The position numbers were made by a program, and so were the translations under genes. Below are positions 15,953 through 23,924 of a DNA stretch of 39,521 nt, one piece after another. The notes beneath the pieces were generated by a model. It was not told where the DNA came from. It ran no database searches and saw only the letters and a program-made list of their open reading frames with translations. Numbering within the stretch: position 1 is the first letter of the stretch; each line of letters opens with the position of its first letter. This stretch comes from Phycisphaerales bacterium (lineage in GTDB: Bacteria; Planctomycetota; Phycisphaerae; Phycisphaerales; UBA1924): NCBI GenBank assembly GCA_020427635.1, contig JAGQOH010000028.1:1-39521 (forward strand). Direction: 5' to 3'.

Positions 15953-16834
15953 ATGGACAACGCCACGCGAACGATCGTCGTCAACTGGACTGTCTCTGCG
16001 GTGGCCCTGCTTGCGGTTGGGCCGCTCGCCGGGTTGGCAGCCGCGGCGGTGCGATCGCCCGAGGGCGCGGCCGACACGACGGCGCTGACGAGCGCGGCGC
16101 CGGTGACTGGGCTGGTCATGGCGGCGGTGGGGCTGCTCCTTGCGGGGTTGCTCGCGGTGGTGGCCAAGCCGCTGGCTGGGGTTCGGATGGCGTTGGCAAG
16201 CGCGGGGATGGTGCTGCTGTGGTCGGCGCGGCAGTTTGGGCGGCCGGAGCTGATCGTCCGTGAGAGTGCGACGAGCGGCACGATGATGAAGCTGGCGATC
16301 GAAGGCGCCCTCGCTGGCGCGGGCGTGCTGGCGATTGCGTGGTTCGTGACGCGCAGCAAACCCGACTGGGCAAGCAAGTCTGGCCACCCGGATGGAAGTG
16401 CAAAGTCGGACATCAAAGCCATCGGTCTCGGCGCAGTGGTGATGGTGGCGGTTGGTGGCCTGGTCGGCATGATCGTGGCGCGGAGTGGCCTCTTTGGCCA
16501 AGACATCGCTGCAACAATCGCCGCGGGCATTGCCGGTGCAGCCGCCGCGCGCACGGTTGCGCACAACACCCCGACCTGGGCGCTGTTCCTGGGCGGCGTC
16601 GTGCTCGCGTTCGCCGGGCCGATCGTGGCGAACGTGATGGCGGGTGGCGAGCTGCGGGTAGTGATGTACGCCGGGAAGATGTTCCCACTGGCGTATCTGG
16701 CGCCCTTTGACTGGGCGGCGGGGCTGCTGATCGGCGTGCCCATGGGCGAAGCCTGGGCCTCGAGCGTCGTGGAGCGGCACGAGCATGGTCATGCCGACCG
16801 GTCGAAGGTGGCAGCGGCGGGCGGCGGGGCCTAG
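15953..16834 (+). CDS. hypothetical multi-spanning membrane protein with an embedded repeat copy
   Basis: I do not recognise the family. The 293-residue product has seven or eight hydrophobic segments, for example around residues 10-32, 48-70, 105-127, 150-172, 180-200 and 205-228, and a His-rich hydrophilic C-terminus (VVERHEHGHADRSK). Residues 137-147 (PDWASKSGHPD) are exactly the translation of one copy of the dispersed hairpin element (16361-16394). They lie in a loop between two membrane segments, where an insertion would be tolerated. The ATG at 15953 was chosen because the hydrophobic N-terminus follows it; no clear ribosome site is present. folE2 begins 10 bases downstream and is probably co-transcribed. 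Confidence 0.7.
   Translation: MDNATRTIVVNWTVSAVALLAVGPLAGLAAAAVRSPEGAADTTALTSAAPVTGLVMAAVGLLLAGLLAVVAKPLAGVRMALASAGMVLLWSARQFGRPELIVRESATSGTMMKLAIEGALAGAGVLAIAWFVTRSKPDWASKSGHPDGSAKSDIKAIGLGAVVMVAVGGLVGMIVARSGLFGQDIAATIAAGIAGAAAARTVAHNTPTWALFLGGVVLAFAGPIVANVMAGGELRVVMYAGKMFPLAYLAPFDWAAGLLIGVPMGEAWASSVVERHEHGHADRSKVAAAGGGA
16361..16394 (+). repeat. dispersed hairpin element inside a coding sequence
   Basis: CCCGACTGG (16361-16369), loop GCAAG, CAAGTCTGG (16375-16383), tail CCACCCGGATG (16384-16394). It matches unit B at 14447-14480 at 32 of 34 positions. The two changes weaken the stem (seven of nine pairs remain). The copy is in frame in the membrane-protein gene and adds 11 codons. Confidence 0.85.
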
Positions 16835-16843
16835 GGTTGGGCC

Positions 16844-17653
16844 ATGACAACCGCTCAGCACCCTGCACAGACTGCGATTCCTGATGTCCAAGCCACGCCT
16901 GACGACCGCCGGGTCGCGATCGACAAGGTGGGCGTGAAGGACGTCAAGCACCCCTTCAAGCTCCGTACGCCCGAGGGCGGCGAGGTGGCGACGGTCGCGA
17001 CGATCAGCATGTATGTGAGCCTGCCGCATCATCAAAAGGGCACGCATATGAGCCGCTTCATGGAGGTGCTCGGCGAGCATAAGGATGCGCTGCGGCCTGA
17101 CGAAGTGGCGGCGATTGCTGAAGAGGTCCGCCAGCGGCTCGGCGCGGCAGAGGCGCATCTGGAGATTCGCTTTCCCTACTTCATCACGAAGCGCGCGCCC
17201 GTGACGAAGACGGTGGGCTTACTTGATTGCGAAGCGGGCTTTGAAGTGACGGCCACGGCGCAGGGCGTTGAGATGAGCATGACGGTGCGCGCGCCGGCGA
17301 CGAGCCTGTGCCCGTGTTCGAAAGAGATCTCAGCGTACGGCGCGCACAATCAGCGCTGTGATATCGAGGCTCAGGTGTGGACGCGCGAGTCGATCTGGAT
17401 CGAGGAGATGGTCGAGATTCTCGAGAGCGTGGCGAGCAGCCCGGTGTATCCGGTGCTCAAGCGTGCGGATGAGAAGTTCGTGACTGAGGCCGCGTTTGAT
17501 AATCCGAAGTTTGTCGAGGATACGGTGCGCGACCTTGCGGTGCGGCTGGACAAAGATGAACGGATCATCAAGTACCGGATCACGAGCGAGAACTACGAGT
17601 CGATCCACAATCACAATGCGTATGCGGAGATTGCAAGGGAGAAGGGGCGTTAG
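16844..17653 (+). CDS. folE2: GTP cyclohydrolase FolE2 (type IB)
   Basis: FolE2 converts GTP to 7,8-dihydroneopterin triphosphate, the first step of tetrahydrofolate synthesis, in the cytoplasm. It is the metal-flexible alternative to zinc-dependent FolE. The 269-residue product has the family hallmarks: VGVKDVKHPFKLR near the N-terminus, KGTHMSRFMEVL, FPYFITKRAPVTKTVGLLDC, the catalytic-site segment TSLCPCSKEISAYGAHNQRC, and SENYESIHNHNAYAEI at the end. Length is typical. It sits 10 bases after the membrane-protein gene. Its stop overlaps the stop of the convergent secreted gene (TTAG, 17650-17653). No Zur-type operator was recognised. Confidence 0.95.
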   Translation: MTTAQHPAQTAIPDVQATPDDRRVAIDKVGVKDVKHPFKLRTPEGGEVATVATISMYVSLPHHQKGTHMSRFMEVLGEHKDALRPDEVAAIAEEVRQRLGAAEAHLEIRFPYFITKRAPVTKTVGLLDCEAGFEVTATAQGVEMSMTVRAPATSLCPCSKEISAYGAHNQRCDIEAQVWTRESIWIEEMVEILESVASSPVYPVLKRADEKFVTEAAFDNPKFVEDTVRDLAVRLDKDERIIKYRITSENYESIHNHNAYAEIAREKGR

Positions 17654-19197
17654 GGTTCGGCTGTTTGCCCAAAGTTGAACAAGATAATCATGAGATCGTC
17701 CAAATCGATGAAGTCATCAGCATCGAAATCACACCAAACTTTGTCGAAGAGCCCAAAACCGTTCAAGAGGCGGGCAAGGTCATCTGTGTCGACGACGCCG
17801 TCCGAATTGACGTCTCCTTCCAATGCCGGATTGAAGGCAACCATCAAAGTAGCTTCGCGGCGGTAGTACTTCGGAACGAGACCGGGAATGTCTGGTGAAA
17901 TGACGTCAGGTTCGCCCACGAGTGGGACAGCACGGAGGGCCCGCCACCGAGTACTCTGCGTCGGTTGCCTCCACTCACCACGGCTTAGATCTAAAGTGCC
18001 ATTTACCTCGGCGGCTCCAGACGCTTGAAGCTTATTCCCTGGCCAGATTGCCACAAGACTGCCGGGTACGGCTGTGATGGTGCCTCCGACATAGTGAACT
18101 GGGAAGTCGTTGCTTCCAAGATTCGCGATCTTGCCAAACTCGATTGTGGCGCCAGGGCCAACGAAGAGATTCGCGTGGAGCTGTAAGTCGCCCGTCACGC
18201 TGCTCGCAATGGCAAGAGTGTCCGGGAGCGGCTCGATATTGCCAACCATCACTGAGCCTGAGTCGGAAATCGTCATTTCGGCGCCAACGGTATCGACGGC
18301 GACGGTGTCATCCACTTGTAATGAGCCGCCCGTCACGCGCACTCTGGCGTGAGCAACACCTAGCGTCGGCTCCGAGAACTCAGAGAGACGAAGATCGTTG
18401 ACCCATGCGCTACCCGAAACGTCGAAAGTCGCCGTGCGTTCCTGGTCTGAAACAGGGTGCGAGCCAACCTGAATTGATCTTTCGGGTGCTTCCAAGCGAC
18501 CAATGACCGTCAATGCCGACGATACGGCGATTGTGATGAGCCCTGTTCCTTCCGCCTCGAGCCGTCCGTGGACGGCAAGCGAGGGGATATTAGTTCGGGT
18601 CGGTGGACCGACCCTCAAGTTGCACCCTGGGGCAATGTGCAGGACAGAACTTGCATCAATAAGCGCGCGGCCATCGATGACTGTAATGCTACTTCCGCTG
18701 TGAAACCACTCGGACTCATCTTCGATCGTTGCGCCTCCACGCAACTCCAACGGGGCGATACCGTGAGTGCCAAGCGTTGCGCCCTGAAGCCAGAGGCTCC
18801 CCTCTGCATTGAGTGTGCCACTGATTGCCAGATTGCAATGATCAAGGTGCAGCACCGGAGGCGGTTCTGTGTACGGCGAACTGCTTCCTCGAATCGTGCA
18901 TGTACTTGTCGTAACAGAAGCGCCCAAGGCGTGCGCAACCAGAGTGACTACCCCGGCCTCGATCTGCAGCCCTTGCAGTGTGTGACGAGCACCCATGCCG
19001 ACCGTGAGGCCATCTGCGGTCTCTGGCAACCGACCAAAAACCGCGACGTCCGCGGGACCGGGGACGACTCCGGTGCTCCAGTTCGTTGGGTCGGCGAACT
19101 CGCCGCCGCCTGGAGTGATCCAAACTACCTCTTCAGCGGATGCGGTTGCAGCGAGCGCGGAACTCAGCAGCATCGACATTGCGAAGGTGAAGCGCAT
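17650..19197 (-). CDS. large secreted beta-helix-like protein with dockerin-like C-terminus
   Basis: The 515-residue product has a signal peptide (MRFTFAMSMLLSSALAATASA), followed by TPGGGEFADPTNWSTGVVPG, the opening of the G-x-W-x-x-x-x-N-W repeats seen in planctomycete autotransporter-like proteins. The middle is a long run of short beta strands with many Ser, Thr, Gly and Val, typical of a beta helix. It ends with two calcium-loop repeats, DVNSDGVVDTDDLARLL and DFDADDFIDLDDLMIIL. No catalytic residues were recognised. The start has AAAGGAGC 7 bases upstream. It is divergent from mrdA, with the 302-base structured gap between them. Confidence 0.8.
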   Translation of the reverse strand: MRFTFAMSMLLSSALAATASAEEVVWITPGGGEFADPTNWSTGVVPGPADVAVFGRLPETADGLTVGMGARHTLQGLQIEAGVVTLVAHALGASVTTSTCTIRGSSSPYTEPPPVLHLDHCNLAISGTLNAEGSLWLQGATLGTHGIAPLELRGGATIEDESEWFHSGSSITVIDGRALIDASSVLHIAPGCNLRVGPPTRTNIPSLAVHGRLEAEGTGLITIAVSSALTVIGRLEAPERSIQVGSHPVSDQERTATFDVSGSAWVNDLRLSEFSEPTLGVAHARVRVTGGSLQVDDTVAVDTVGAEMTISDSGSVMVGNIEPLPDTLAIASSVTGDLQLHANLFVGPGATIEFGKIANLGSNDFPVHYVGGTITAVPGSLVAIWPGNKLQASGAAEVNGTLDLSRGEWRQPTQSTRWRALRAVPLVGEPDVISPDIPGLVPKYYRREATLMVAFNPALEGDVNSDGVVDTDDLARLLNGFGLFDKVWCDFDADDFIDLDDLMIILFNFGQTAEP

Positions 19198-19269
19198 CTT
19201 CGTAGCTCCTTTAGACCTTGGATCGGCTACTCGCTTCTTGATGGGTCAATCCTATGCGATCCCCCCCAG

Positions 19270-19290
19270 CCCCCTCCCCGAGGGAGGGGG
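19270..19290. other. GC-rich perfect hairpin
   Basis: CCCCCTCCC (19270-19278), loop CGA, GGGAGGGGG (19282-19290). The 9-bp stem is perfect. A related CCCCTCCCC/GGGGAGAGGG hairpin follows the phosphomannomutase gene at 27487-27505. It lies in the 302-base gap (19198-19499) that also holds two smaller hairpins (19362-19379, 19397-19416) and the dispersed element; no promoter was recognised there. Confidence 0.65.
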
Positions 19291-19414
19291 AGTCGGAGCG
19301 GCGGTATCATGTGCATCAACGCGGCGTGGAGGGCGTCGCACAGGATGGGAACGTGGCCTTCAGCCCCGCAGAACCGGGGCCTCAGACCACGGCACCCGGA
19401 CCGGACACACCCGG

Positions 19415-19479
19415 TCCCGACATGTCGGGATCGGGCCACCCAGACCCGGGGTTGGCGAGCAACCCCGGCCACCCGGACG
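19415..19479 (+). repeat. dispersed hairpin element, two units, in the mrdA leader
   Basis: Unit B is perfect: stem CCGGGGTTG (19446-19454), loop GCGAG, stem CAACCCCGG (19460-19468), tail CCACCCGGACG (19469-19479). Its stem differs from that at 14447 at several positions, but each change is matched on the other side. Upstream, a diverged unit has the 16-base palindrome TCCCGACATGTCGGGA (19415-19430), then CGGGCCACCC. The element ends 8 bases before the mrdA ribosome site. Confidence 0.85.
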
Positions 19480-19486
19480 CCAGGGC

Positions 19487-19502
19487 AAGGAGGCCCACGT
19501 TG
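19487..19502 (+). promoter_or_regulatory. ribosome binding site and TTG start of mrdA
   Basis: AAGGAGG (19487-19493), six bases, then TTG (19500-19502). The spacing and strength of this site decide for TTG; the next in-frame ATG, at 19563, has no purine-rich site. The resulting 21-residue cytoplasmic N-terminus followed by one membrane segment fits PBP2. Confidence 0.7.
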
Positions 19503-21794
19503 GCGCGATCGAGTTCAAACAACACTTCATCTCGGCTTCCGAAGACGACGCCGCGCGTCGGCATGTTTCATCGTCGGCTTGTGCTGCTGGCGGCGGGGGC
19601 GATCGTTGCGTTTGTGGCGATTGCGCTACAGGCGTCGCGCGTGACGGTGCTCGAGGGGGCGAGTTGGCTTGATGCGGCGGAGCGGCGGTTGTTTGTCGAG
19701 CGGTGGATGCCCACGACGCGCGGGCGGATTCTTGATCGCAAGGGCCGCGTGCTTGCGCAGGATGAGGCGGCGTTTGACGTGATGGTCGACTATGCGGTCA
19801 TCACGGGTGATTGGGCGGAGCGCGAGGCGACCCGGCGTGCGCGGCGCGAGAATCGTTCGGAGTGGCCCAAGCTCGGGCGTGCGGATCGGCGGGCGCTGGT
19901 TGATCAATACTTGCCGGAGTATGAGGCGGAGCTGCTTGCGATGTGGAGCGAGCTTGCGGTGGCGCTGGACACGCCGCTGGCGGAGCTTGAGGATCGCAAG
20001 AACGAGGTGAAGCGGCGCGTGCAATCGATGGCGGAGTATTTGTGGCAGTTGTGGCGCGAGGAGCGCGAGGAAGAGTTGTCGCGCGATGGCGAAGATGCGG
20101 ATGTCGAACTTGCAGATGTGTCGAAGCCGATCCGCGAACAGACGATGGCGCACGCGATTGCAAGTGGTGTTGATGAAGATGTCGCGTTTGAGGTGCGCCG
20201 ACTCGCCCAGCGGTATCCGGGGCTTGAGGTGCGCGCGACGGGTGTGCGCGGCTATCCGCTTGAGACGCAGACGGTTGATGTAGATTTGTCGACGTTTCCG
20301 CCGCCGTTGCGGCAGGAGCGGACGATTGCTGTGGAAGCGCGCGGTGTGGCAACGGGCATTGTCGGGTGGATGCGCGAGTTGGATCGTGTCGGCGAAGGGC
20401 AGCCGCTGGATACCGAGCGCCGCCCGATGCATGACGTCGCGACGGGCGAGCTTGATCGCGGGTATTACCAGGAGGGCGATCGCGTCGGCGGCGCGGGGTT
20501 TGAGAGTTCGCGCGAGGATGTGCTGCGCGGCTTGCGCGGGTATGAGCGAGAGAGCTTGGAGACGGGCGAGGTTGAGCGCGAGGCGTTTGCGGCTGGGCGC
20601 GATGTGACGTTGACGATTGATGCGCAGTTGCAGGCGGAGGTGCAGGCGCTGTTGAATCCGGCGCTGGGGTTGACGATGGTGCAGCCGTGGCATCATGCGG
20701 CAGCGACGGAGGAGAACCCGTCGCCCTTCCCGTTGGAGGATGGCACGGCGCTGTCGGCGGCGGCGGTGGTGCTTGATATCGATACGGGCGGGATTCTGGC
20801 GATGGTGTCGACACCGAGTTTCTCGCGGGAAGACCTGGCGAAGCGGCCCGAGTGGGTGTTTGGTGATCCGATTGCGCGGCCGTTCTACAACCGCGCGTGC
20901 GGGTCGCAATGTCAGCCCGGGTCGATTGTGAAGCCGCTCGTGTTGTGCTCGGCGATCACGTCCGGCGCGATGCACATGGAGGATCACATTGAGTGCAATG
21001 GGCACTTCCTGCCCAATGCGCCGAACATGTTGCGGTGTTGGATCTTCCGCGACTACAACGGCTTTGCGACGCACTCACAGATGTTCGGACATGCGCTGAG
21101 TGGGGCGGAGGCGATCGGTGCATCGTGCAATATCTATTTCTATACCTGCGGCAAGCAGCTTGGCGTGGATGGACTCAAGCTGTGGTACGAGCGGTTTGGC
21201 GTCGGACAGCCACTGAACTTGGGAATCGGTGGCGAATGGGACGGCAGCGTAGCCAAGATGTTCGATGGGTCGACGCCAGGCACGGGCGATGCGATTCAGA
21301 TGGGCATCGGACAGGGGCCGGTGAGTTGGACGCCGTTGCACGCAGCGGATTCGCTTGCGACGATTGCGCGGCGGGGTGTGCGCCTTGCGCCGCGGCTTGA
21401 TCGCGATCAGACGCCGAGGGCGGAAGATCTTGAGCTTGACCAGAGCGCGGTGGATGAAGCGCTGGAGGGATTGCGGTGCGCGTTCGAAGAGCCGTGGGGG
21501 ACAGGGCATGTAATGCGGTATGGCGAGGAGGTCGTGCCGATCTGCAAGGTCGAGGGGCTCACGATCATTGGCAAGACTGGCACCGCAACCGCGAGCCCGA
21601 TTGTTGATCCCAATACGAAGGAAGTGTTGCGGCGGGGTGATCATGCATGGTGTGTGTGCTTGGTGGGACCGAACACGCATGAACTAAAGTACGCGATTGC
21701 AGTGATGGTCGAGTATGGCGGCTCGGGCGGTCGCGTGTCGGGGCCGATTGCCGAACAGATCATTCGCATGTTGCAGCGCGAAGGGTATCTGTGA
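19500..21794 (+). CDS. mrdA: penicillin-binding protein 2 (peptidoglycan transpeptidase)
   Basis: PBP2 crosslinks new peptidoglycan during cell elongation, anchored in the inner membrane with its catalytic part outside. The 764-residue product has one membrane segment (residues 25-45, RLVLLAAGAIVAFVAIALQA). The dimerisation region has TTRGRILDRKGRVLA, and the transpeptidase domain has the three penicillin-binding motifs: GSIVK (catalytic S475, K478), SCN (S542) and KTG (K692). It is 100 or more residues longer than usual because of a very charged insert between about residues 100 and 260, containing EAELLAMWSELA and WQLWREEREEELSRDGED, probably helical. The start is TTG at 19500. The stop overlaps the GTG start of rodA, coupling the two. 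Confidence 0.93.
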   Translation: MARSSSNNTSSRLPKTTPRVGMFHRRLVLLAAGAIVAFVAIALQASRVTVLEGASWLDAAERRLFVERWMPTTRGRILDRKGRVLAQDEAAFDVMVDYAVITGDWAEREATRRARRENRSEWPKLGRADRRALVDQYLPEYEAELLAMWSELAVALDTPLAELEDRKNEVKRRVQSMAEYLWQLWREEREEELSRDGEDADVELADVSKPIREQTMAHAIASGVDEDVAFEVRRLAQRYPGLEVRATGVRGYPLETQTVDVDLSTFPPPLRQERTIAVEARGVATGIVGWMRELDRVGEGQPLDTERRPMHDVATGELDRGYYQEGDRVGGAGFESSREDVLRGLRGYERESLETGEVEREAFAAGRDVTLTIDAQLQAEVQALLNPALGLTMVQPWHHAAATEENPSPFPLEDGTALSAAAVVLDIDTGGILAMVSTPSFSREDLAKRPEWVFGDPIARPFYNRACGSQCQPGSIVKPLVLCSAITSGAMHMEDHIECNGHFLPNAPNMLRCWIFRDYNGFATHSQMFGHALSGAEAIGASCNIYFYTCGKQLGVDGLKLWYERFGVGQPLNLGIGGEWDGSVAKMFDGSTPGTGDAIQMGIGQGPVSWTPLHAADSLATIARRGVRLAPRLDRDQTPRAEDLELDQSAVDEALEGLRCAFEEPWGTGHVMRYGEEVVPICKVEGLTIIGKTGTATASPIVDPNTKEVLRRGDHAWCVCLVGPNTHELKYAIAVMVEYGGSGGRVSGPIAEQIIRMLQREGYL

Positions 21795-23080
21795 GTCGCG
21801 GCGCAGACATGCTCGACGCAATCGCCGCCGCGCCGCAGGTGGATTTGAAGCGTCGGCCCGAGGGGCGCGTGCGCGCATCGGTGGCGGGACGCATTCGTTG
21901 GGCGAACGCAGGCTGGATTGTCCTGCTTGCATCACTCGGGCTTGCTGCGATCGGTCTCTACGGCATCTCGCTGAGTGGCGGAATTGACGGATACGCCGGA
22001 CCGCTGAATGCCGCGCGCCTCGTGCAACGGCAAGTGATGTTCATCGGGATGGGCCTGTGCTGCGGCCTGATTGCGGCGCTCGTGCACTTCAAGTACGTCG
22101 CCCGAATGAGTTGGATGATTGCTGCCGTGACGATTGCCATGTTGGTGTTCGTACTGATCCCGTTCGTGCCCGACGTCATTGTGACACCACGCAACGGCGC
22201 CCGGCGCTGGATCAACTTCGGGCTGCTTGACTTTCAGCCCAGTGAGCTTGCCAAGGTGTCGTTTGTGATTGCCATCGCGGCGTACCTGCGCTACCGCGAA
22301 GGCCATCGGAAACTGTTTGGCCTCGCGCCGCCAGCGTTGATTGCAATCGTGCCAATGGTTCTGATCTTGGTGGAACCCGACTTGGGAACCAGTCTGCTGT
22401 TCTTGCCGGTGCTCCTGGCCATGCTGATCGCAGCAGGCGCCCGTCTGGCGCATCTTTTTGGCACCGTTGCACTCGGCGCCGTGTTTGCGGTGCTGATCGT
22501 CGTCGTCTCACTGTCGCAAGCGAAACATGATCGCTATCCACTGCTGCGGCCGCACCAGGTCAATCGCATCCTCGCGGTGATCGAGCAGCACCAGGGCGAT
22601 GAGCGGCATCTGCAGTCGCGCGGGTTCCAGGGCAATCAGGCGCAGATGCTTGCGGGCTCAGGCGGCATGTTCGGTCATGAAGAGCACAAGAGCCGAGCGC
22701 TCATTGAGTTCTCGCGCGTGCCTGAGAAGCAAAACGACATGATCTTCGCGGTGATTGTGAATCGTTTTGGGTTGGTTGGTGCACTGGTCGTTGCCGGGCT
22801 GTACATCGCGTGGTTCTGGGGGGCGATGGTGGTCGCGGCGGTGGCGACGCATCCCTTTGCGCGCCTGCTGGCTGTCGGGCTCGGCACAATGGTGCTTATG
22901 CAGGCGACCATTAACATGGGCATGACCATCGGACTCTTGCCCATCACAGGCATTACACTGCCCTTCGTGAGCTATGGCGGTTCGAGCCTGCTCATCGCGT
23001 TTGTCATGGTCGGGCTGATTGTGAATGTCGCCCTGCGCCGGCCTGAATACCTGTGGCGACCCAGCTTCGAGTTCGCATGA
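21791..23080 (+). CDS. rodA: SEDS family peptidoglycan glycosyltransferase RodA
   Basis: RodA polymerises lipid II glycan chains and works in complex with PBP2. The 429-residue membrane protein has about ten transmembrane helices and the SEDS signatures: NGARRWINFGLLDFQPSELA, LVEPDLGTSLLF, SRVPEKQNDMIFAVI and TINMGMTIGLLPITGITLPF followed by VSYGGSSLL. The GTG start (21791) overlaps the mrdA stop TGA, and the rodA stop overlaps the ATG of rsmG (ATGA, 23077-23080), so three genes are translationally linked. Length is somewhat above the typical 370-400, mainly because of a soluble N-terminus of about 40 residues. Gene order mrdA-rodA is the classic elongasome pair. Confidence 0.95.
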   Translation: MSRGADMLDAIAAAPQVDLKRRPEGRVRASVAGRIRWANAGWIVLLASLGLAAIGLYGISLSGGIDGYAGPLNAARLVQRQVMFIGMGLCCGLIAALVHFKYVARMSWMIAAVTIAMLVFVLIPFVPDVIVTPRNGARRWINFGLLDFQPSELAKVSFVIAIAAYLRYREGHRKLFGLAPPALIAIVPMVLILVEPDLGTSLLFLPVLLAMLIAAGARLAHLFGTVALGAVFAVLIVVVSLSQAKHDRYPLLRPHQVNRILAVIEQHQGDERHLQSRGFQGNQAQMLAGSGGMFGHEEHKSRALIEFSRVPEKQNDMIFAVIVNRFGLVGALVVAGLYIAWFWGAMVVAAVATHPFARLLAVGLGTMVLMQATINMGMTIGLLPITGITLPFVSYGGSSLLIAFVMVGLIVNVALRRPEYLWRPSFEFA

Positions 23081-23895
23081 GTGAAACGTTTCGCAAGCGC
23101 ACTGGGCCGATTGTGTTTCCAGGTGGCCTTGCGCCGCTACCGCCTCCTCCGAGCTTTCTCGCACATTGCGAGGCATATGGAATCTCCTTCGAGGCCAATG
23201 AACTCAACCTGCTCGGGCGCTTTCTGGCGCTGCTGCTTGCGGGCAACGACGTCGTCAATCTGACTGCGATTCGTGAGCCGGACGCGGCGTGGGAGAAGCA
23301 CATCTTCGATGGCCTCACACTGTTGCCGCTCGTGCAGGAGGCAATCGACCAAGCCGGTGGCAAGCGCATTGAATTGGCGGACGTGGGCAGTGGTGGCGGC
23401 GTGCCGGGTATTCCGCTTGCGATTGTGACGCCGCGGATGAATGTGACGCTCATTGAATCGACGAACAAGAAGGGGCGATTCTTGCTGCACGTGGTTGGTG
23501 AGTTGAACTTGCCCAACGTGCGTGTGTTGAGCGAGCGCGTGGAGGACCTGGCGCATGATCGATCCCAGCGCGAACATTATGACCTCGTGACCGCACGAGC
23601 ACTCGGGCGCGTTGCCGTCGCCAGTGAGTTAACCGTGCCGTTGGCGAAGGCGCCGAGTGAGCCCAAGAACCCGGAGGAAGAGGTCGTGCCCGGCGGCCGC
23701 ATCCTGCTTGTCAAAGGTGAGAAGGCCGCGGAGGAGTTGGCCGAGGCAAAGCAGGCGCTGCATTTATTGCACGCAGTGCATGCGGGCACGGTGGACACGC
23801 CCACGGGCAAGATCGTTGTGCTGGAGAAAGCGAGGCGGACGCCTCGGATGTATCCAAGGCGCGCCGGCGATCCGGCTCGGTCGCCGTTGAAGTAG
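23077..23895 (+). CDS. rsmG: 16S rRNA (guanine527-N7)-methyltransferase
   Basis: RsmG uses S-adenosylmethionine to methylate N7 of G527 in 16S rRNA; its loss gives low-level streptomycin resistance in other bacteria. The 272-residue product has NLTAIREPDAAWEKHIFDGL, the SAM-binding motif LADVGSGGGVPGIPLAIV, MNVTLIESTNKKGRFL, and a TARALGRVA motif where relatives have SRA. It is some 50 residues longer than Escherichia coli RsmG, with extra N-terminal (PGGLAPLPPPPSFL) and C-terminal basic (RRTPRMYPRRAGDPARS) parts. The ATG at 23077 overlaps the rodA stop and is preferred to an in-frame start 24 bases upstream. Confidence 0.92.
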   Translation: MSETFRKRTGPIVFPGGLAPLPPPPSFLAHCEAYGISFEANELNLLGRFLALLLAGNDVVNLTAIREPDAAWEKHIFDGLTLLPLVQEAIDQAGGKRIELADVGSGGGVPGIPLAIVTPRMNVTLIESTNKKGRFLLHVVGELNLPNVRVLSERVEDLAHDRSQREHYDLVTARALGRVAVASELTVPLAKAPSEPKNPEEEVVPGGRILLVKGEKAAEELAEAKQALHLLHAVHAGTVDTPTGKIVVLEKARRTPRMYPRRAGDPARSPLK

Positions 23896-23924
23896 GCGCG
23901 GACCAGGAAGCGTAGGATTCGCCC

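Noticed and set aside
19254..19499. An N-terminal extension of PBP2 from the ATG at 19254
   Set aside because: It would translate a perfect GC hairpin and the dispersed element, is Pro/Gly-rich, and lacks a ribosome site; the TTG at 19500 has an ideal one.
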